Counted from the stretch's first letter, positions 8,782-17,925 are shown. The stretch: 64,000 bases of DNA from JBBROS01 sp038229135 (GCA_038229135.1 JBBROS010000016.1:12735-76734); one strand, 5' to 3'. Made by a program: numbers and translations. Notes: generated by a model from the sequence alone, not told the origin.

Positions 8782-10275
8782 ATGCGTCGATATCTGCTCG
8801 CCTTCCTGCTCCTCGCTGGCGCGGCCAACGCCCAAACCTTGCGCGTTGCGCTGCGGGAGGACCCCGATGCGCTGGACCCGACCTTGGCGCGCACCTACGT
8901 GAGCCGGATCGTGTTCGCCGGGCTGTGCGACAAGCTGTTCGACATCAACGAGAAGCTCGAGACCGTGCCGCAGCTGGCCACCGGCTATGAGTGGAGGAGC
9001 CCAACGGAGCTCGTGATCAAGCTGCGGCCGGGCGTGAAGTTCCACGACGGCGAGTCGCTCGACGCGGCGGCGGTGAAGTACACGCTCGAGCGGCACCTCA
9101 CGATGCAGGGCAGCTTCCGCCGTAGCGAGATCAACGCGATGGAGAAGGTGGAGGCGGTCGACCCGCTCACGGTCAAGATCACGCTCAAGGCGCCGAGCTC
9201 GCCGTTCCTGGCGCAGCTCACGGACCGGTCGGGCATGATCGTCTCGCCCAAGGCGGCGGAGGCGGCGGGGAAGGATTTCGGCCTCAAGCCGGTGTGCGCC
9301 GGGCCGTTTCGGTTCGTCGACCGGGTGGTGGGGGACCGGATTACCCTCGAGCGGTTCCCGGGCTACTGGAATGCGGAGGCGATCAAGCTCGATCGGGTGA
9401 CCTACCAGCCGATCCCGGACAGCACGGTGCGGCTGTCGAACCTGCAGGCGGGCTCCATCGACCTGGTGGAGTTCGTGGTGCCGACGGACATCCCGGCGGT
9501 CGAGAAGAACCCGCGGCTACGGATGGCACCGTCGGACAGCCTCGGCTACCAGACACTCGTGTTCAACACGGGCAACGGGCCGCGGGCGAAGGCGCCGATC
9601 GGGGCGGATGCGCGGGTGCGCCGGGCCTTCGAGGCGGCGATCGACCGCGAGGCGCTGGTGGGCGTCGTGTACAACGGCCTGTTCGCGCTGACGGCGCAGG
9701 GCATCCCGGCCGGCAGCCCATATCACAACGACGCGGTGAAGCCCGGCAAGCGGGACGTGGCGAAGGCCAAGGCGCTGCTCAAGGAGGCGGGGGTGAGCAC
9801 GCCGGTGCCCGTGAGCCTCATGGTCTCCAACAGCCCCGATGCGCGCCAGGTCGGCGAGATCCTCCAGTCGATGGCCGGCGAGGCCGGGTTCGACGTGAAG
9901 ATCACGTCCTCTGAATATGCCTCGGCGCTGGCGACGGCGACGCGGGGGGATTTCGAGGTGTTCCTGACGGCCTGGTCGGGCCGGGTGGACCCGGATGGCA
10001 ACCTGTTCGCCTTCCTGCACAGCACGGGTGCCTTGAACGACGGCAAGTATGCCAACCCTGTCGTGGACCAACTGCTCGAGAAGTCGCGTTCGGTGGCGTC
10101 GCCCGAAGAGCGCCGGGCGATCTATGCGGAGATGATGAAGACCACCACCCAGGACCTGCCGATCATGTACATGTGGCAGCAGAAGAACCTGGTCGGCATG
10201 TCGGTGCGGGTGAGCGGGTTCAAGCCGGTGAGCGACGGCATGATCCGGCTGCAGGGCGTCAGTCTGGCTCGTTAG
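8782..10275 (+). CDS. Peptide/nickel-type ABC transporter substrate-binding protein
   Basis: A 497-residue periplasmic solute-binding protein (SBP_bac_5 family). It has a Sec signal peptide (RRYLLAFLLLAGAANA, cleaved before Gln-Thr-Leu) and the family opening LRVALREDPDALDPTLA. The GVKFHDGESLDAAAVKYTLE segment near residue 85 and the later ARVRRAFEAAIDREALVG are typical. The start at 8782 is preferred to an upstream ATG at 8764 because GGGAG lies at 8771-8775 and the signal peptide begins there. It is followed directly by two permease genes. The ligand (peptide, opine or other) cannot be told from sequence. Confidence 0.92.
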   Translation: MRRYLLAFLLLAGAANAQTLRVALREDPDALDPTLARTYVSRIVFAGLCDKLFDINEKLETVPQLATGYEWRSPTELVIKLRPGVKFHDGESLDAAAVKYTLERHLTMQGSFRRSEINAMEKVEAVDPLTVKITLKAPSSPFLAQLTDRSGMIVSPKAAEAAGKDFGLKPVCAGPFRFVDRVVGDRITLERFPGYWNAEAIKLDRVTYQPIPDSTVRLSNLQAGSIDLVEFVVPTDIPAVEKNPRLRMAPSDSLGYQTLVFNTGNGPRAKAPIGADARVRRAFEAAIDREALVGVVYNGLFALTAQGIPAGSPYHNDAVKPGKRDVAKAKALLKEAGVSTPVPVSLMVSNSPDARQVGEILQSMAGEAGFDVKITSSEYASALATATRGDFEVFLTAWSGRVDPDGNLFAFLHSTGALNDGKYANPVVDQLLEKSRSVASPEERRAIYAEMMKTTTQDLPIMYMWQQKNLVGMSVRVSGFKPVSDGMIRLQGVSLAR

Positions 10276-11220
10276 ATGGGCCACCTTCGCCAACGGCTGC
10301 TCCAGGTCATCCCCACCGTGTTTTTGGTGAGCTTGCTGGTGTTCGGCCTGCAGCAGCTCATGCCCGGGGACCCGGCGGTGGTGCTGGCGGGGGAGGAGCG
10401 GGGGGACCCCGTGGTGCTCGCGCAGATCCGGGCCGAGCTGTGGCTCGACCGGCCGCTCGTGCTGCAATACCTGCACTGGATCGGCGGCGTGGTGACGGGC
10501 GATCTCGGGTTCAGCTGGCGCATCCGGCAGCCCGTGGCGCAGCTGGTGCTGCAGAAGCTGCCCGTGACGATGCAGCTGGGCGGGATGGCGTTCATCATCG
10601 CGATGTCGATCGGGGTGCCCATGGGCATCCTCTCGGCGGTGTACCGCAACAAGCCGCTCGACTACATCGCGAACCTGGTTGGGCTTGCCGGGCTGTCGAC
10701 GCCGAATTTCTGGCTCGGCATCATGCTGATCCTGCTCGTGAGCGTGCAGCTCGGCTGGCTGCCGCCCTCCGGCTACGTGCCGCTCACGGAGGACTGGCGG
10801 CAGTCGCTGGCCACCACCATCATGCCCGCCTTCGTGCTGGGCAACGCGATCGCGGCGATCCTGATGCGGCACACCCGGAGCGCCATGCTGACGGCGCTGG
10901 ACCAGGACTACGTGCGGACCGCACGCTCGAAGGGACTGCGGGAGAGCCGGGTGGTGCTGCGGCATGCCTTCCGTAACGCATTGGTGCCGGTGGTGACCTT
11001 GGGCGCGCTCGAACTCGGCACGCTGCTGTCGGGCGCGGTGCTGACCGAGCAGGTGTTCAGCATCCCGGGCTTCGGCAAGCTGGTGGTGGACGCCGTGTTC
11101 AACCGGGACTACCCGGTGGTGCAGGGCGTCGTGCTGGTCACGGCGTTCCTCTACATCATGCTCAACCTGCTGGCCGACGTGCTGTATACCGTGATCAACC
11201 CGAGGCTCCGCACCGCATGA
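10276..11220 (+). CDS. ABC transporter permease, DppB-type
   Basis: A 314-residue inner-membrane permease of the binding-protein-dependent family, probably with six membrane segments. It shows the N-terminal MGHLRQRLLQVIPTVFLVSL signature of DppB/GsiC proteins and the cytoplasmic EAA-like loop DYVRTARSKGLRESRVVLRH (about residues 212-231), which contacts the ATPase. Its start codon abuts the stop codon of the binding-protein gene. No ATPase gene for the system is nearby. Confidence 0.93.
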   Translation: MGHLRQRLLQVIPTVFLVSLLVFGLQQLMPGDPAVVLAGEERGDPVVLAQIRAELWLDRPLVLQYLHWIGGVVTGDLGFSWRIRQPVAQLVLQKLPVTMQLGGMAFIIAMSIGVPMGILSAVYRNKPLDYIANLVGLAGLSTPNFWLGIMLILLVSVQLGWLPPSGYVPLTEDWRQSLATTIMPAFVLGNAIAAILMRHTRSAMLTALDQDYVRTARSKGLRESRVVLRHAFRNALVPVVTLGALELGTLLSGAVLTEQVFSIPGFGKLVVDAVFNRDYPVVQGVVLVTAFLYIMLNLLADVLYTVINPRLRTA

Positions 11221-12119
11221 GTGTAACGACGGCCCCTGTCGCGCTCCCGGCGACCACCGCCCTGGCCGTCCCACCCGGCGCGCGCAGCCCGGGTCAGCTT
11301 GCGGTGGCACGCTTCCTGGGGCGGCCAGCCGCCGTGTTCGGGCTCGTGGTCGTGGTCCTGTTCGTATTCATGGCCGTGGCCGCGCCGCTCGTCTCGCCGT
11401 TCGACCCCACGGCCACGAGCTGGAGCCTGGTGCGCAAAGCGCCGAGCTGGGCGCACTGGATGGGCACGGACGAGAACGGGCGGGACGTGCTGGCCCGAGT
11501 GATCTATGGCGCCCGGGCCTCGTTGCTGGCGGGCGTCGTGAGTGTCCTGATCGCCGCCGGGATCGGGGTGCCGGTCGGGCTGCTGGCCGGGTTCGCGGGC
11601 GGCAAGATCGACATGGTGGTGGGACGCATCGTGGACGCCATGCTGGCCTGCCCATTCCTGATCCTCGCCATCGCGCTCGCCGCCTTCCTCGGCCCGGCGC
11701 TGACGAACGCCATGATCGCGATCGGGGTCACGGCGGCGCCGGTGTTCATCCGGGTCGCGCGCGGGGCGACCATCGATGCCGCGACCAACGAATATGTCGA
11801 GGCGGCGCGGGCGCTGGGCAACCCGCCCTGGCGCGTGGCGGTGCGGCACGTGGCGCCGAACATCGTGCCGCCCGTGCTCGTGCAGGCCACGCTCGCCATC
11901 GCGACCGCCATCATCGCCGAAGCCAGCCTGTCGTTCCTCGGCCTCGGTCAGCAGCCGCCGGCGCCGAGCTGGGGCAGCATGCTGAACTCGGCGCAGCGGT
12001 TCCTGACCCAGGCGCCGTGGCTCGCCATCTTCCCCGGCGCCGCCATCTTCGCCGCCGTGCTCGCCTTCAACCTGGTGGGCGACGGCCTGCGGGACGCGCT
12101 GGACCCGCGCCGGCGGTAG
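11217..12119 (+). CDS. ABC transporter permease, DppC-type
   Basis: A 300-residue partner permease. It has the DppC-type periplasmic motif HWMGTDENGRDVLARVIYGA (about residues 80-99) and the EAA-like loop EYVEAARALGNPPWRVAVRH. The start overlaps the previous stop by 4 nt (ATGA), so the two permeases are translationally coupled. The operon ends here without the two ATP-binding subunits (DppD/DppF-like) usually found next, so the system must borrow ATPases encoded elsewhere or be partly lost. Confidence 0.93.
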   Translation: MSVTTAPVALPATTALAVPPGARSPGQLAVARFLGRPAAVFGLVVVVLFVFMAVAAPLVSPFDPTATSWSLVRKAPSWAHWMGTDENGRDVLARVIYGARASLLAGVVSVLIAAGIGVPVGLLAGFAGGKIDMVVGRIVDAMLACPFLILAIALAAFLGPALTNAMIAIGVTAAPVFIRVARGATIDAATNEYVEAARALGNPPWRVAVRHVAPNIVPPVLVQATLAIATAIIAEASLSFLGLGQQPPAPSWGSMLNSAQRFLTQAPWLAIFPGAAIFAAVLAFNLVGDGLRDALDPRRR

Positions 12120-12153
12120 GTCCACCCTGTCCTCCAAGAAACGGGAGGGCGGC

Positions 12154-13209
12154 ATGCGGGCTTGGGCAGTTGTTGAGAACGGGGCGGACCTGCAGGAGAT
12201 CGAGCTGCCGACGCCCGAGCCCAAGGGCACGGAGGTGCTGCTCGAGGTGACGCATTGCGGCGTGTGCCACAGCGACCTGCACATCTGGGAAGGCTATTAC
12301 GACCTCGGCGGCGGCAAGCGCATGTCGCTCAAGGATCGGGGCGTCGTGCTGCCGCTGGCGATGGGGCACGAGATCGTGGGCCGGGTCGTGAAGCTCGGGC
12401 CCGAGGCGACCGGTGTGACCGTCGGCGACGTGCGGATCGTGTTCCCCTGGGTCGGCTGCGGCCATTGCGCGCGCTGCTTGGCGGAGGAAGACAACATGTG
12501 CCTCGTGGGCCGCAGCATCGGCATCTACCAGCAGGGCGGCTACGCGACGCATGTGCTGGCCATGCACCCTCGGCATCTGGTCGACCCGGGCGGGCTCGAC
12601 CCCGCGCTCGCGTCCACCTACGCGTGCTCCGGCGTCACCGTCTACTCGGCCATCAATAAGATCATGCCGTTGCCGCCGGAGGAGCCCGTGGTGCTTGTGG
12701 GTGCGGGCGGGCTCGGGCTCGCCGCCATCGGCGTGCTTCGCGCGCTGGGCCACCATGCGATCATCTCGGTGGACGTGGATGCGGCCAAGCGCGAGGCCGC
12801 GCTGGCAGCCGGCGCCTCGGCGGTGGTCGACGGATTGGGCGAGGGCATCACGGAGCGGATCGTCGCCGCCGCCGGCGGCCCGGTGCTGGCGGTGATCGAT
12901 CTCGTGAACGGCACGCAGACGGCCGCTTTTGCGTTCGCGGCACTGCGGAAGGGGGGGCGATTGGTGCAGGTGGGCCTGTTCGGGGGCGAGATGACGTTGC
13001 CACTCCCGCTCATGGCGATGCGGGCGCTCACGGTCCAGGGGAGTTACGTGGGCAATCCGAAGGAGCTCCGGTCGCTCGTGGCCTTGGCGCAGAAGGGCGG
13101 GCTGCCGCCGCTGCCGATCGTGTCGATGCGGCAGGACCAGGCGAACGAGGCGCTGATGCGACTCCGATCCGGCAAGGTGCACGGGCGCATCGTGCTGCAC
13201 GCGGATTAA
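12154..13209 (+). CDS. Zinc-dependent alcohol dehydrogenase (MDR family)
   Basis: A 351-residue medium-chain dehydrogenase/reductase. The catalytic-zinc site is CGVCHSDLHIW (Cys from about residue 35) with GHE near 70. The structural-zinc lobe GCGHCARCLAEEDNMC retains its four cysteines. The Rossmann motif VGAGGLGLAAIGVLRALG binds NAD(P). The start ATG at 12154 follows GGGAGGG at 12142-12148. It lies 34 nt after the permease genes on the same strand, so it may be cotranscribed with them, but a link in function is not evident. Confidence 0.9.
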   Translation: MRAWAVVENGADLQEIELPTPEPKGTEVLLEVTHCGVCHSDLHIWEGYYDLGGGKRMSLKDRGVVLPLAMGHEIVGRVVKLGPEATGVTVGDVRIVFPWVGCGHCARCLAEEDNMCLVGRSIGIYQQGGYATHVLAMHPRHLVDPGGLDPALASTYACSGVTVYSAINKIMPLPPEEPVVLVGAGGLGLAAIGVLRALGHHAIISVDVDAAKREAALAAGASAVVDGLGEGITERIVAAAGGPVLAVIDLVNGTQTAAFAFAALRKGGRLVQVGLFGGEMTLPLPLMAMRALTVQGSYVGNPKELRSLVALAQKGGLPPLPIVSMRQDQANEALMRLRSGKVHGRIVLHAD

Positions 13210-13260
13210 ACCAAAACGGGCTACGCCGGTGCGGGGCGGAGGGGTGCGAAGGTGGCCGTA

Positions 13261-13563
13261 TCAGGCCGCCTGCAGCTCGGCCAGGGCTGCAGGCGGGGAT
13301 GGGCTTTGAACTCGGCCTGGCCGCAAGCCAGGCATGTTGGACGCCAGTCGACGCATCAGCGGCAGCGCGTAGGACAGGCGCCGTTCCACGTCCGGCCCGA
13401 TCGAGGCTCCCGGGGGCAGCGTTCCTTCGCGCAAGGCGGAATACGTCGCCCGGTCGACGTTGAGGATGCCGCAGCACTCCTCGACCGGCATGGAAAGGCC
13501 CTGCGCCACACGCTCGAACTCGGCAATACGTTCAATCAGCTTGGAAAGGTCGGATACACGCAT
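13261..13563 (-). CDS. Small HTH-like protein, possibly Xre/MbcA-type antitoxin-like
   Basis: A 100-residue protein, not firmly recognised. Residues about 29-75 (ILNVDRATYSALREGTLPPG, then PDVERRLSYALPLMRRLA) resemble the N-terminal helix-turn-helix of Xre/MbcA-type antitoxins, in which a variable HTH precedes an L-x-R-L-S-Y-x-L helix. The C-terminal toxin-binding domain of that family is missing, and no RES-type toxin gene is adjacent. The ATG at 13563 is chosen because GAGGAG lies 8 nt upstream; a TTG just before it is less well spaced. The gene sits behind unusually AT-rich DNA, suggesting acquisition by transfer. Confidence 0.6.
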   Translation of the reverse strand: MRVSDLSKLIERIAEFERVAQGLSMPVEECCGILNVDRATYSALREGTLPPGASIGPDVERRLSYALPLMRRLASNMPGLRPGRVQSPSPPAALAELQAA

Positions 13564-13594
13564 CAAGGCGACTCCTCAATGCAGCAATCATAGG

Positions 13595-13645
13595 TCAGCC
13601 ATGCGGCATTAGCTAGGTATTTAACGATTATATAACGTATGCAGA
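13595..13645 (-). promoter_or_regulatory. AT-rich promoter region of the HTH-like gene
   Basis: This stretch is strikingly AT-rich for this genome. On the minus strand it contains a perfect TATAAT (13632-13627) about 65 nt upstream of the ATG at 13563. No good -35 lies 17 nt further upstream, which fits an activated promoter or one read by another sigma factor. An AACG/CGTT motif occurs on both sides of the -10 and could be part of an operator. Confidence 0.4.
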
Positions 13646-13693
13646 ACTCGCGACATAGGATGACGCTCGGCCGCGGAAAGTCATTGCGGCAGG

Positions 13694-15151
13694 TCAGAGA
13701 AGCCGGAGACTTGGCCCGTCGTGCCGTATGTCCGGGCTCGGGTGCATGCGCCCGATTGGCACTACGTTCGGTGTGTATTCCGGTGCCGACCCGAGGGCAG
13801 CAAGGAAGCCCCGCCCCCACCGCAGCGCGCTGGTGCCCTCGAGGACCTCCCACGATTCCGCCCAACGGCGGGTCCGCTCGGACAGGCCCATCGCGAGGGC
13901 CTGGTCGATGGCATCCGCCATCTCGTCCATATCGTAGGGGTTCACGATCAGGGCGGAGCCGAGCTGGTGGACCGCCCCGGCAAATCGAGAGAGGACGAGA
14001 ACGCCCGGATCCTGCGGGTCCTGGGCGGCGATGAACTCCTTCGCGACGAGGTTCATGCCGTCGCGCAGCGGAGTGACTAGACCGACCCGGGCCTCGCGCA
14101 TGTAGCCCGCCATCGTGGCACGGGCGCCGGCGCGGGCGATGAGCCGAAGCGGCGTCCAGTCCGGGTCGCTGAAGGCGGAGTTGATGCTGCCCGCTTCGCG
14201 CTCCACGCGGGCTCGGAGGTCCTGGTAGGCCACCACGTCCTTCCGGCTTTCCGCGGCGACCTGAAGGAAGGTAATACGGCGGTGCAGGTGCGGCCTGGTC
14301 TCGAGCAGGCGGCGATAACCGGCCAGGCGCTGCGGCAGGCCTTTGGTGGGGTCCATGCGGTCCACGCCGAGGATCAACTGCTGGCCGCCCAGGCTCCGGC
14401 GCAAGCGCTCGGCTGGAACGGAACGCCAGGCATCCTCCGCCATTTCCGCGAACTCGGGGCCGTCGATCTCGACGGGGAATACGCCAAGGTGCACGCGGCG
14501 GCCGTGCACGGCCAGATATTCGGCCGAGGCGCGATGAACCCCAGGCAGGCGCAGCGCGGCTTCGGCGAAGTTCTCGAGGTCGGTCGCCGTCTGAAAGCCC
14601 ACGAGGTCCGCCTCGATCAGGTCCGCCACGAGCGCCATCGAGTCGGGCGAGGTCTCGAGGAGCGCCGGGGCGGGGAAGGGGATGTGCAGGAAGAACCCGA
14701 TCGGCGCCTCAATGCCCCGGGCACGCAGCATCGCGGGCATGCACATGAGGTGGTAGTCGTGCACCCAGACGAGGTCACCGGGTTGCAGCAAAGAGACGAG
14801 CGCGTCGGTGAAACGCTGATTCACGTCGCGATAGACCTCCGCGCTGCGACGGTCGAAGGTCATGAGCTCCGGCATCGAGTGAAGAAGCGGCCAGAGCGTG
14901 CTGTTGGCGAACTCGTTGTAGTAGCGCTGGTGTTCGTCCGGGCTCAGGTCGAGCGTCGCGTAGCGGACCGGGCCGGCGTCCATGCGGCGGGGCGCATCGC
15001 TCGGCGTATCGACGATCGTGCCGCTCCAGCCGAACCACAGTCCGCCTCGGCTTTCCATGAGCGCCTCGAGCGCGACCGCGAGCCCGCCCGCCTGCGCGCC
15101 TGCGGCTGCGGGAGCCGGCACCCGGTTGCTGACGACGACGACACGGCTCAT
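13694..15151 (-). CDS. otsA: Trehalose-6-phosphate synthase OtsA
   Basis: OtsA joins UDP-glucose (or ADP/GDP-glucose) to glucose-6-phosphate to give trehalose-6-phosphate. The 485-residue GT20 enzyme has SNRVPAP and AGGLAVAL at the N-terminus, VWVHDYHLM (about 128-136), the donor-binding GVDRMDPTKGLPQR, and TPLRDGMNLVAKEFIAAQ. It is the last gene of the trehalose/glucan operon and its ATG overlaps the treY stop (ATGA). No otsB phosphatase is fused or adjacent, so dephosphorylation to trehalose must be done by an enzyme encoded elsewhere, or trehalose-6-phosphate has another role. Confidence 0.95.
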   Translation of the reverse strand: MSRVVVVSNRVPAPAAAGAQAGGLAVALEALMESRGGLWFGWSGTIVDTPSDAPRRMDAGPVRYATLDLSPDEHQRYYNEFANSTLWPLLHSMPELMTFDRRSAEVYRDVNQRFTDALVSLLQPGDLVWVHDYHLMCMPAMLRARGIEAPIGFFLHIPFPAPALLETSPDSMALVADLIEADLVGFQTATDLENFAEAALRLPGVHRASAEYLAVHGRRVHLGVFPVEIDGPEFAEMAEDAWRSVPAERLRRSLGGQQLILGVDRMDPTKGLPQRLAGYRRLLETRPHLHRRITFLQVAAESRKDVVAYQDLRARVEREAGSINSAFSDPDWTPLRLIARAGARATMAGYMREARVGLVTPLRDGMNLVAKEFIAAQDPQDPGVLVLSRFAGAVHQLGSALIVNPYDMDEMADAIDQALAMGLSERTRRWAESWEVLEGTSALRWGRGFLAALGSAPEYTPNVVPIGRMHPSPDIRHDGPSLRLL

Positions 15152-17925
15152 TCAACCTCCAATGGGGCGACCTCCAGCAAGGCGACCGGCATGTCGGCCA
15201 GAACGGAAGCGATGGGTAGCCGCACCCCGAGGGACCCCGACCAACCGCCCAGCACGCAGGTTGCAGCCTTACCACCAAGAAAACGTAACAAGAGCAGGGC
15301 AGTTTCGTGCCAGGCCGTAACAGTCACTTTCGCATGTTCTTCCCCGAGCGGCAGCGCTTGCGCGCCACGCGTCACCACGACGATCGCGGCACGGCCTAAA
15401 TGCACCCGGGCGAAGGCCAAAATGTGTTCGGCCGCCGGGCCTTCCACCTTCAACGGCAGATATTTGCCCGAACCGAACAGCTCGGGCTGCCTGGCGCGGT
15501 AGGCCAGGGCCCGGGCGATGACGGCCTGCTTGACCCGGCCGTCCTGCCAGTGTGCCAGCAGCGCGGCCGGGTCGGCGTCGTCCAGGGTGGCGGCGCGTCG
15601 CTCGTAGTCCACGGGACGGCGGTTGTCGGGATCGACCAGGGAGAGATCCCAGTAATCGGTGCCTTGATAGAGGTCCGGCACGCCGGGGCAGGTCATGCGG
15701 AGGAGGGTTTGGCTGAGGCCGTTGATGGCCGCGGCCGGGGCCAGGCGCTCGGCGAAGGCGGCGATTTCGGCGACGACGGGGCGGGAGGGCTCGAGACAGG
15801 CAGCTAGGAAGGCCTGGCTGGCGGCCTCGTAGGCTTCGTCGGGGGCGGCCCAGGTGCTGCGGCGCTTGGACTCGCGCTGGGCTTTTTGCAGCCAGGCACC
15901 GACGCGGTCCCGATAGGTTTCCAGTGCGGCCGCGTCGTCCGGCGCCAACCCCGGGGGCCAGGCGGCGACCAGGGTCTGGTAGAGCATCAGCTCGTCGGCG
16001 GCGTCCGGCGCCGGGCCCTCGAGATCCCGCTTGCTGGGCGCGTTGAGCCGGGTCCAGCGGGCGACGGCCGCTTCCCACTCCGCCGCCCGGCCACTCAGGG
16101 CCGCGAGGCGCATGCGGGCGTCTTCGCCACGCTTGTGGTCGTGCGTGGCGGTCGCCAGCAGCGCGCGGGGGAAGCGGCGCTGGCGCTGCTGGTTGAGCGC
16201 ATGGAACGCAGTGGGCAGCAGCGCCCACTGGCTGGGCTCGCTGCCGACCTCGTTGCGGCTGATGAGGCGGCCATAGCGGTAGAAGGCGGTGTCCTCGACG
16301 GACTTGGCCGCCGTGGGCGCACTGAGCTGCTGGAAGCGGACCATCGCGCGCAGCCAATCCTGCCGGCGCGTCCCGGCAGGGGCCTGGCGCAGCCCGGTGC
16401 CGCTCACGAGCCGGCCCACCAGCTCCAGCAGCTCCCGGTCGGCCGCGCGCACGGTGCGGCGTGCGCCGGACATGGCCCAGTCCATCGCCCGCTGGTCCCG
16501 CTCCGACACGCCCGCCACGCCGGCGTAGATGCGATAGGTGTGGAAGTGCACGAGCAGCTCCACGAGGGCCGAGCGGATGCCGGTAAGCGTGAAGTCCCGC
16601 GTCGCCGGATCCCGCCGTGCAACGCGGTGCAGGGCGGCGGCGGTGTTGAACAGCTCGCTCGAGAGGCTTTCGCGCAGGATCTGGCGTCGGGCGTCCTGCG
16701 CTTCGGGTTCGAACGCGGCGGGGCGGCCGGTCTGCGTGGCCCACAGCGTGGTGAACGGGGCTTCGCCAGCCGGGTCGTGCAGCAGGGCGCCGACGTCGTT
16801 CATGAAGTCGTAGCCGGTTGTGCCGTCCGTCATCCAATCGCCATCGAGGTGTTCGTGGGCGAACAGGATCTTCTCCACCCAGAGCACGGCGCGTTGGTCG
16901 CGGAGGCCTTCGGGGCGTTTCGGGGTGAGCGCGTCGAGGCGGCGGCGCAGCTTGCGGCAGTAGTCGCGCGGAAAGGCGAGGCCGTCGACGTGGTCGATGC
17001 GGACGCCGTCGATCAGCCCCTTCTCGTATAGGCGGAACACGGTTCGGTGCGTGTCCTCGAACACGCCCGGCACCTCCTGGCGCACCCCGGCTAGGCCGTT
17101 CACGTCGAAGAAGCGGCGCCAGTTGATTTCATCGGTCGCGGCTCGCCACCACGACAGCCTGTATGCTTGCCGTTCCAGAAGCCGATGCAGGCGATCCCTG
17201 CCTTCCGGGGTGCGTGCGTCGTAGGCCCGGAGCGCCTCGGCCATCGCCGGGGCGAATTGCGGCTCGGACAGCTCACGCCGTGCTGCGGCGGCGGCCTCCC
17301 GGACTTCGGTGCGTCCGCCGCTGCCGAGCTCGGCGAAGCGGCGCGCCGGCTCCTCCAGCACGCCGCCGGGGGTGAGCAGCACGGCGGCATAGTCGCGAGG
17401 GTTGATGGGGAAGTGGTGCACGAAGTAGCGCGCAGTAAAACGGCCCGTGGCCGCATCCCAGTGCAGCGCGATGTCGCCGGCCTCGAGGCACTCGCCGTAG
17501 GGTCGGCCCAAAAACGGGGCCAGCAGGCGGCCGCGCATGGACGAGTCCGGCGGGTCCCAGTCGATGTCGAAATACTCGGCGTAGGGCGAGTGCCGGCCCC
17601 ACTCCAGCACGTCGAGCCACCAGGCGTTGTCGTGGTCGCCCACGCCCATGTGGTTCGGCACGATGTCGAGGATGAGGCCCATGCCCTCGGCACGCAGGGC
17701 AGCCACCAGGCGATGCAGGGCCTCTTCACCGCCCAGCTCCGGGTTGATGCGGTTGTGGTCGACGATGTCGTAGCCGTGCGTGGACCCGGCGCGGGCCGTC
17801 AGCAACGGAGAGGCGTAGACATGGCTGGCGCCGAGCTTCGAGAGGTAAGGGACGAGCGCCGTGCCGTCGTCGAGGGTGAACCTGCTGTGGAACTGCAGAC
17901 GGGCCGTTGCGGTAAGGGGCTTCAA
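15148..17925 (-). CDS. treY: Malto-oligosyltrehalose synthase TreY
   Basis: TreY turns the reducing-end alpha-1,4 bond of a maltodextrin into an alpha,alpha-1,1 bond, making maltooligosyl-trehalose for TreZ. The 925-residue GH13 protein has DIVPNHMG, the nucleophile region DGVRIDHVDGLAFPRDYCRK (about residue 310), the acid/base region LWVEKIL and TATHDHKRGEDARMR. The start is inferred as TTG at 17925, giving KPLTATARLQFHSRF, the usual TreY N-terminus. This TTG overlaps the malQ stop as TTGA. A longer reading upstream lies wholly within malQ and is rejected. Confidence 0.94.
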   Translation of the reverse strand: MKPLTATARLQFHSRFTLDDGTALVPYLSKLGASHVYASPLLTARAGSTHGYDIVDHNRINPELGGEEALHRLVAALRAEGMGLILDIVPNHMGVGDHDNAWWLDVLEWGRHSPYAEYFDIDWDPPDSSMRGRLLAPFLGRPYGECLEAGDIALHWDAATGRFTARYFVHHFPINPRDYAAVLLTPGGVLEEPARRFAELGSGGRTEVREAAAAARRELSEPQFAPAMAEALRAYDARTPEGRDRLHRLLERQAYRLSWWRAATDEINWRRFFDVNGLAGVRQEVPGVFEDTHRTVFRLYEKGLIDGVRIDHVDGLAFPRDYCRKLRRRLDALTPKRPEGLRDQRAVLWVEKILFAHEHLDGDWMTDGTTGYDFMNDVGALLHDPAGEAPFTTLWATQTGRPAAFEPEAQDARRQILRESLSSELFNTAAALHRVARRDPATRDFTLTGIRSALVELLVHFHTYRIYAGVAGVSERDQRAMDWAMSGARRTVRAADRELLELVGRLVSGTGLRQAPAGTRRQDWLRAMVRFQQLSAPTAAKSVEDTAFYRYGRLISRNEVGSEPSQWALLPTAFHALNQQRQRRFPRALLATATHDHKRGEDARMRLAALSGRAAEWEAAVARWTRLNAPSKRDLEGPAPDAADELMLYQTLVAAWPPGLAPDDAAALETYRDRVGAWLQKAQRESKRRSTWAAPDEAYEAASQAFLAACLEPSRPVVAEIAAFAERLAPAAAINGLSQTLLRMTCPGVPDLYQGTDYWDLSLVDPDNRRPVDYERRAATLDDADPAALLAHWQDGRVKQAVIARALAYRARQPELFGSGKYLPLKVEGPAAEHILAFARVHLGRAAIVVVTRGAQALPLGEEHAKVTVTAWHETALLLLRFLGGKAATCVLGGWSGSLGVRLPIASVLADMPVALLEVAPLEVE

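Noticed and set aside
13694..13760. otsA and the HTH-like gene as a single transcription unit
   Set aside because: They share a strand, but 130 nt of AT-rich DNA with its own -10 lies between them, so an independent promoter is more likely.
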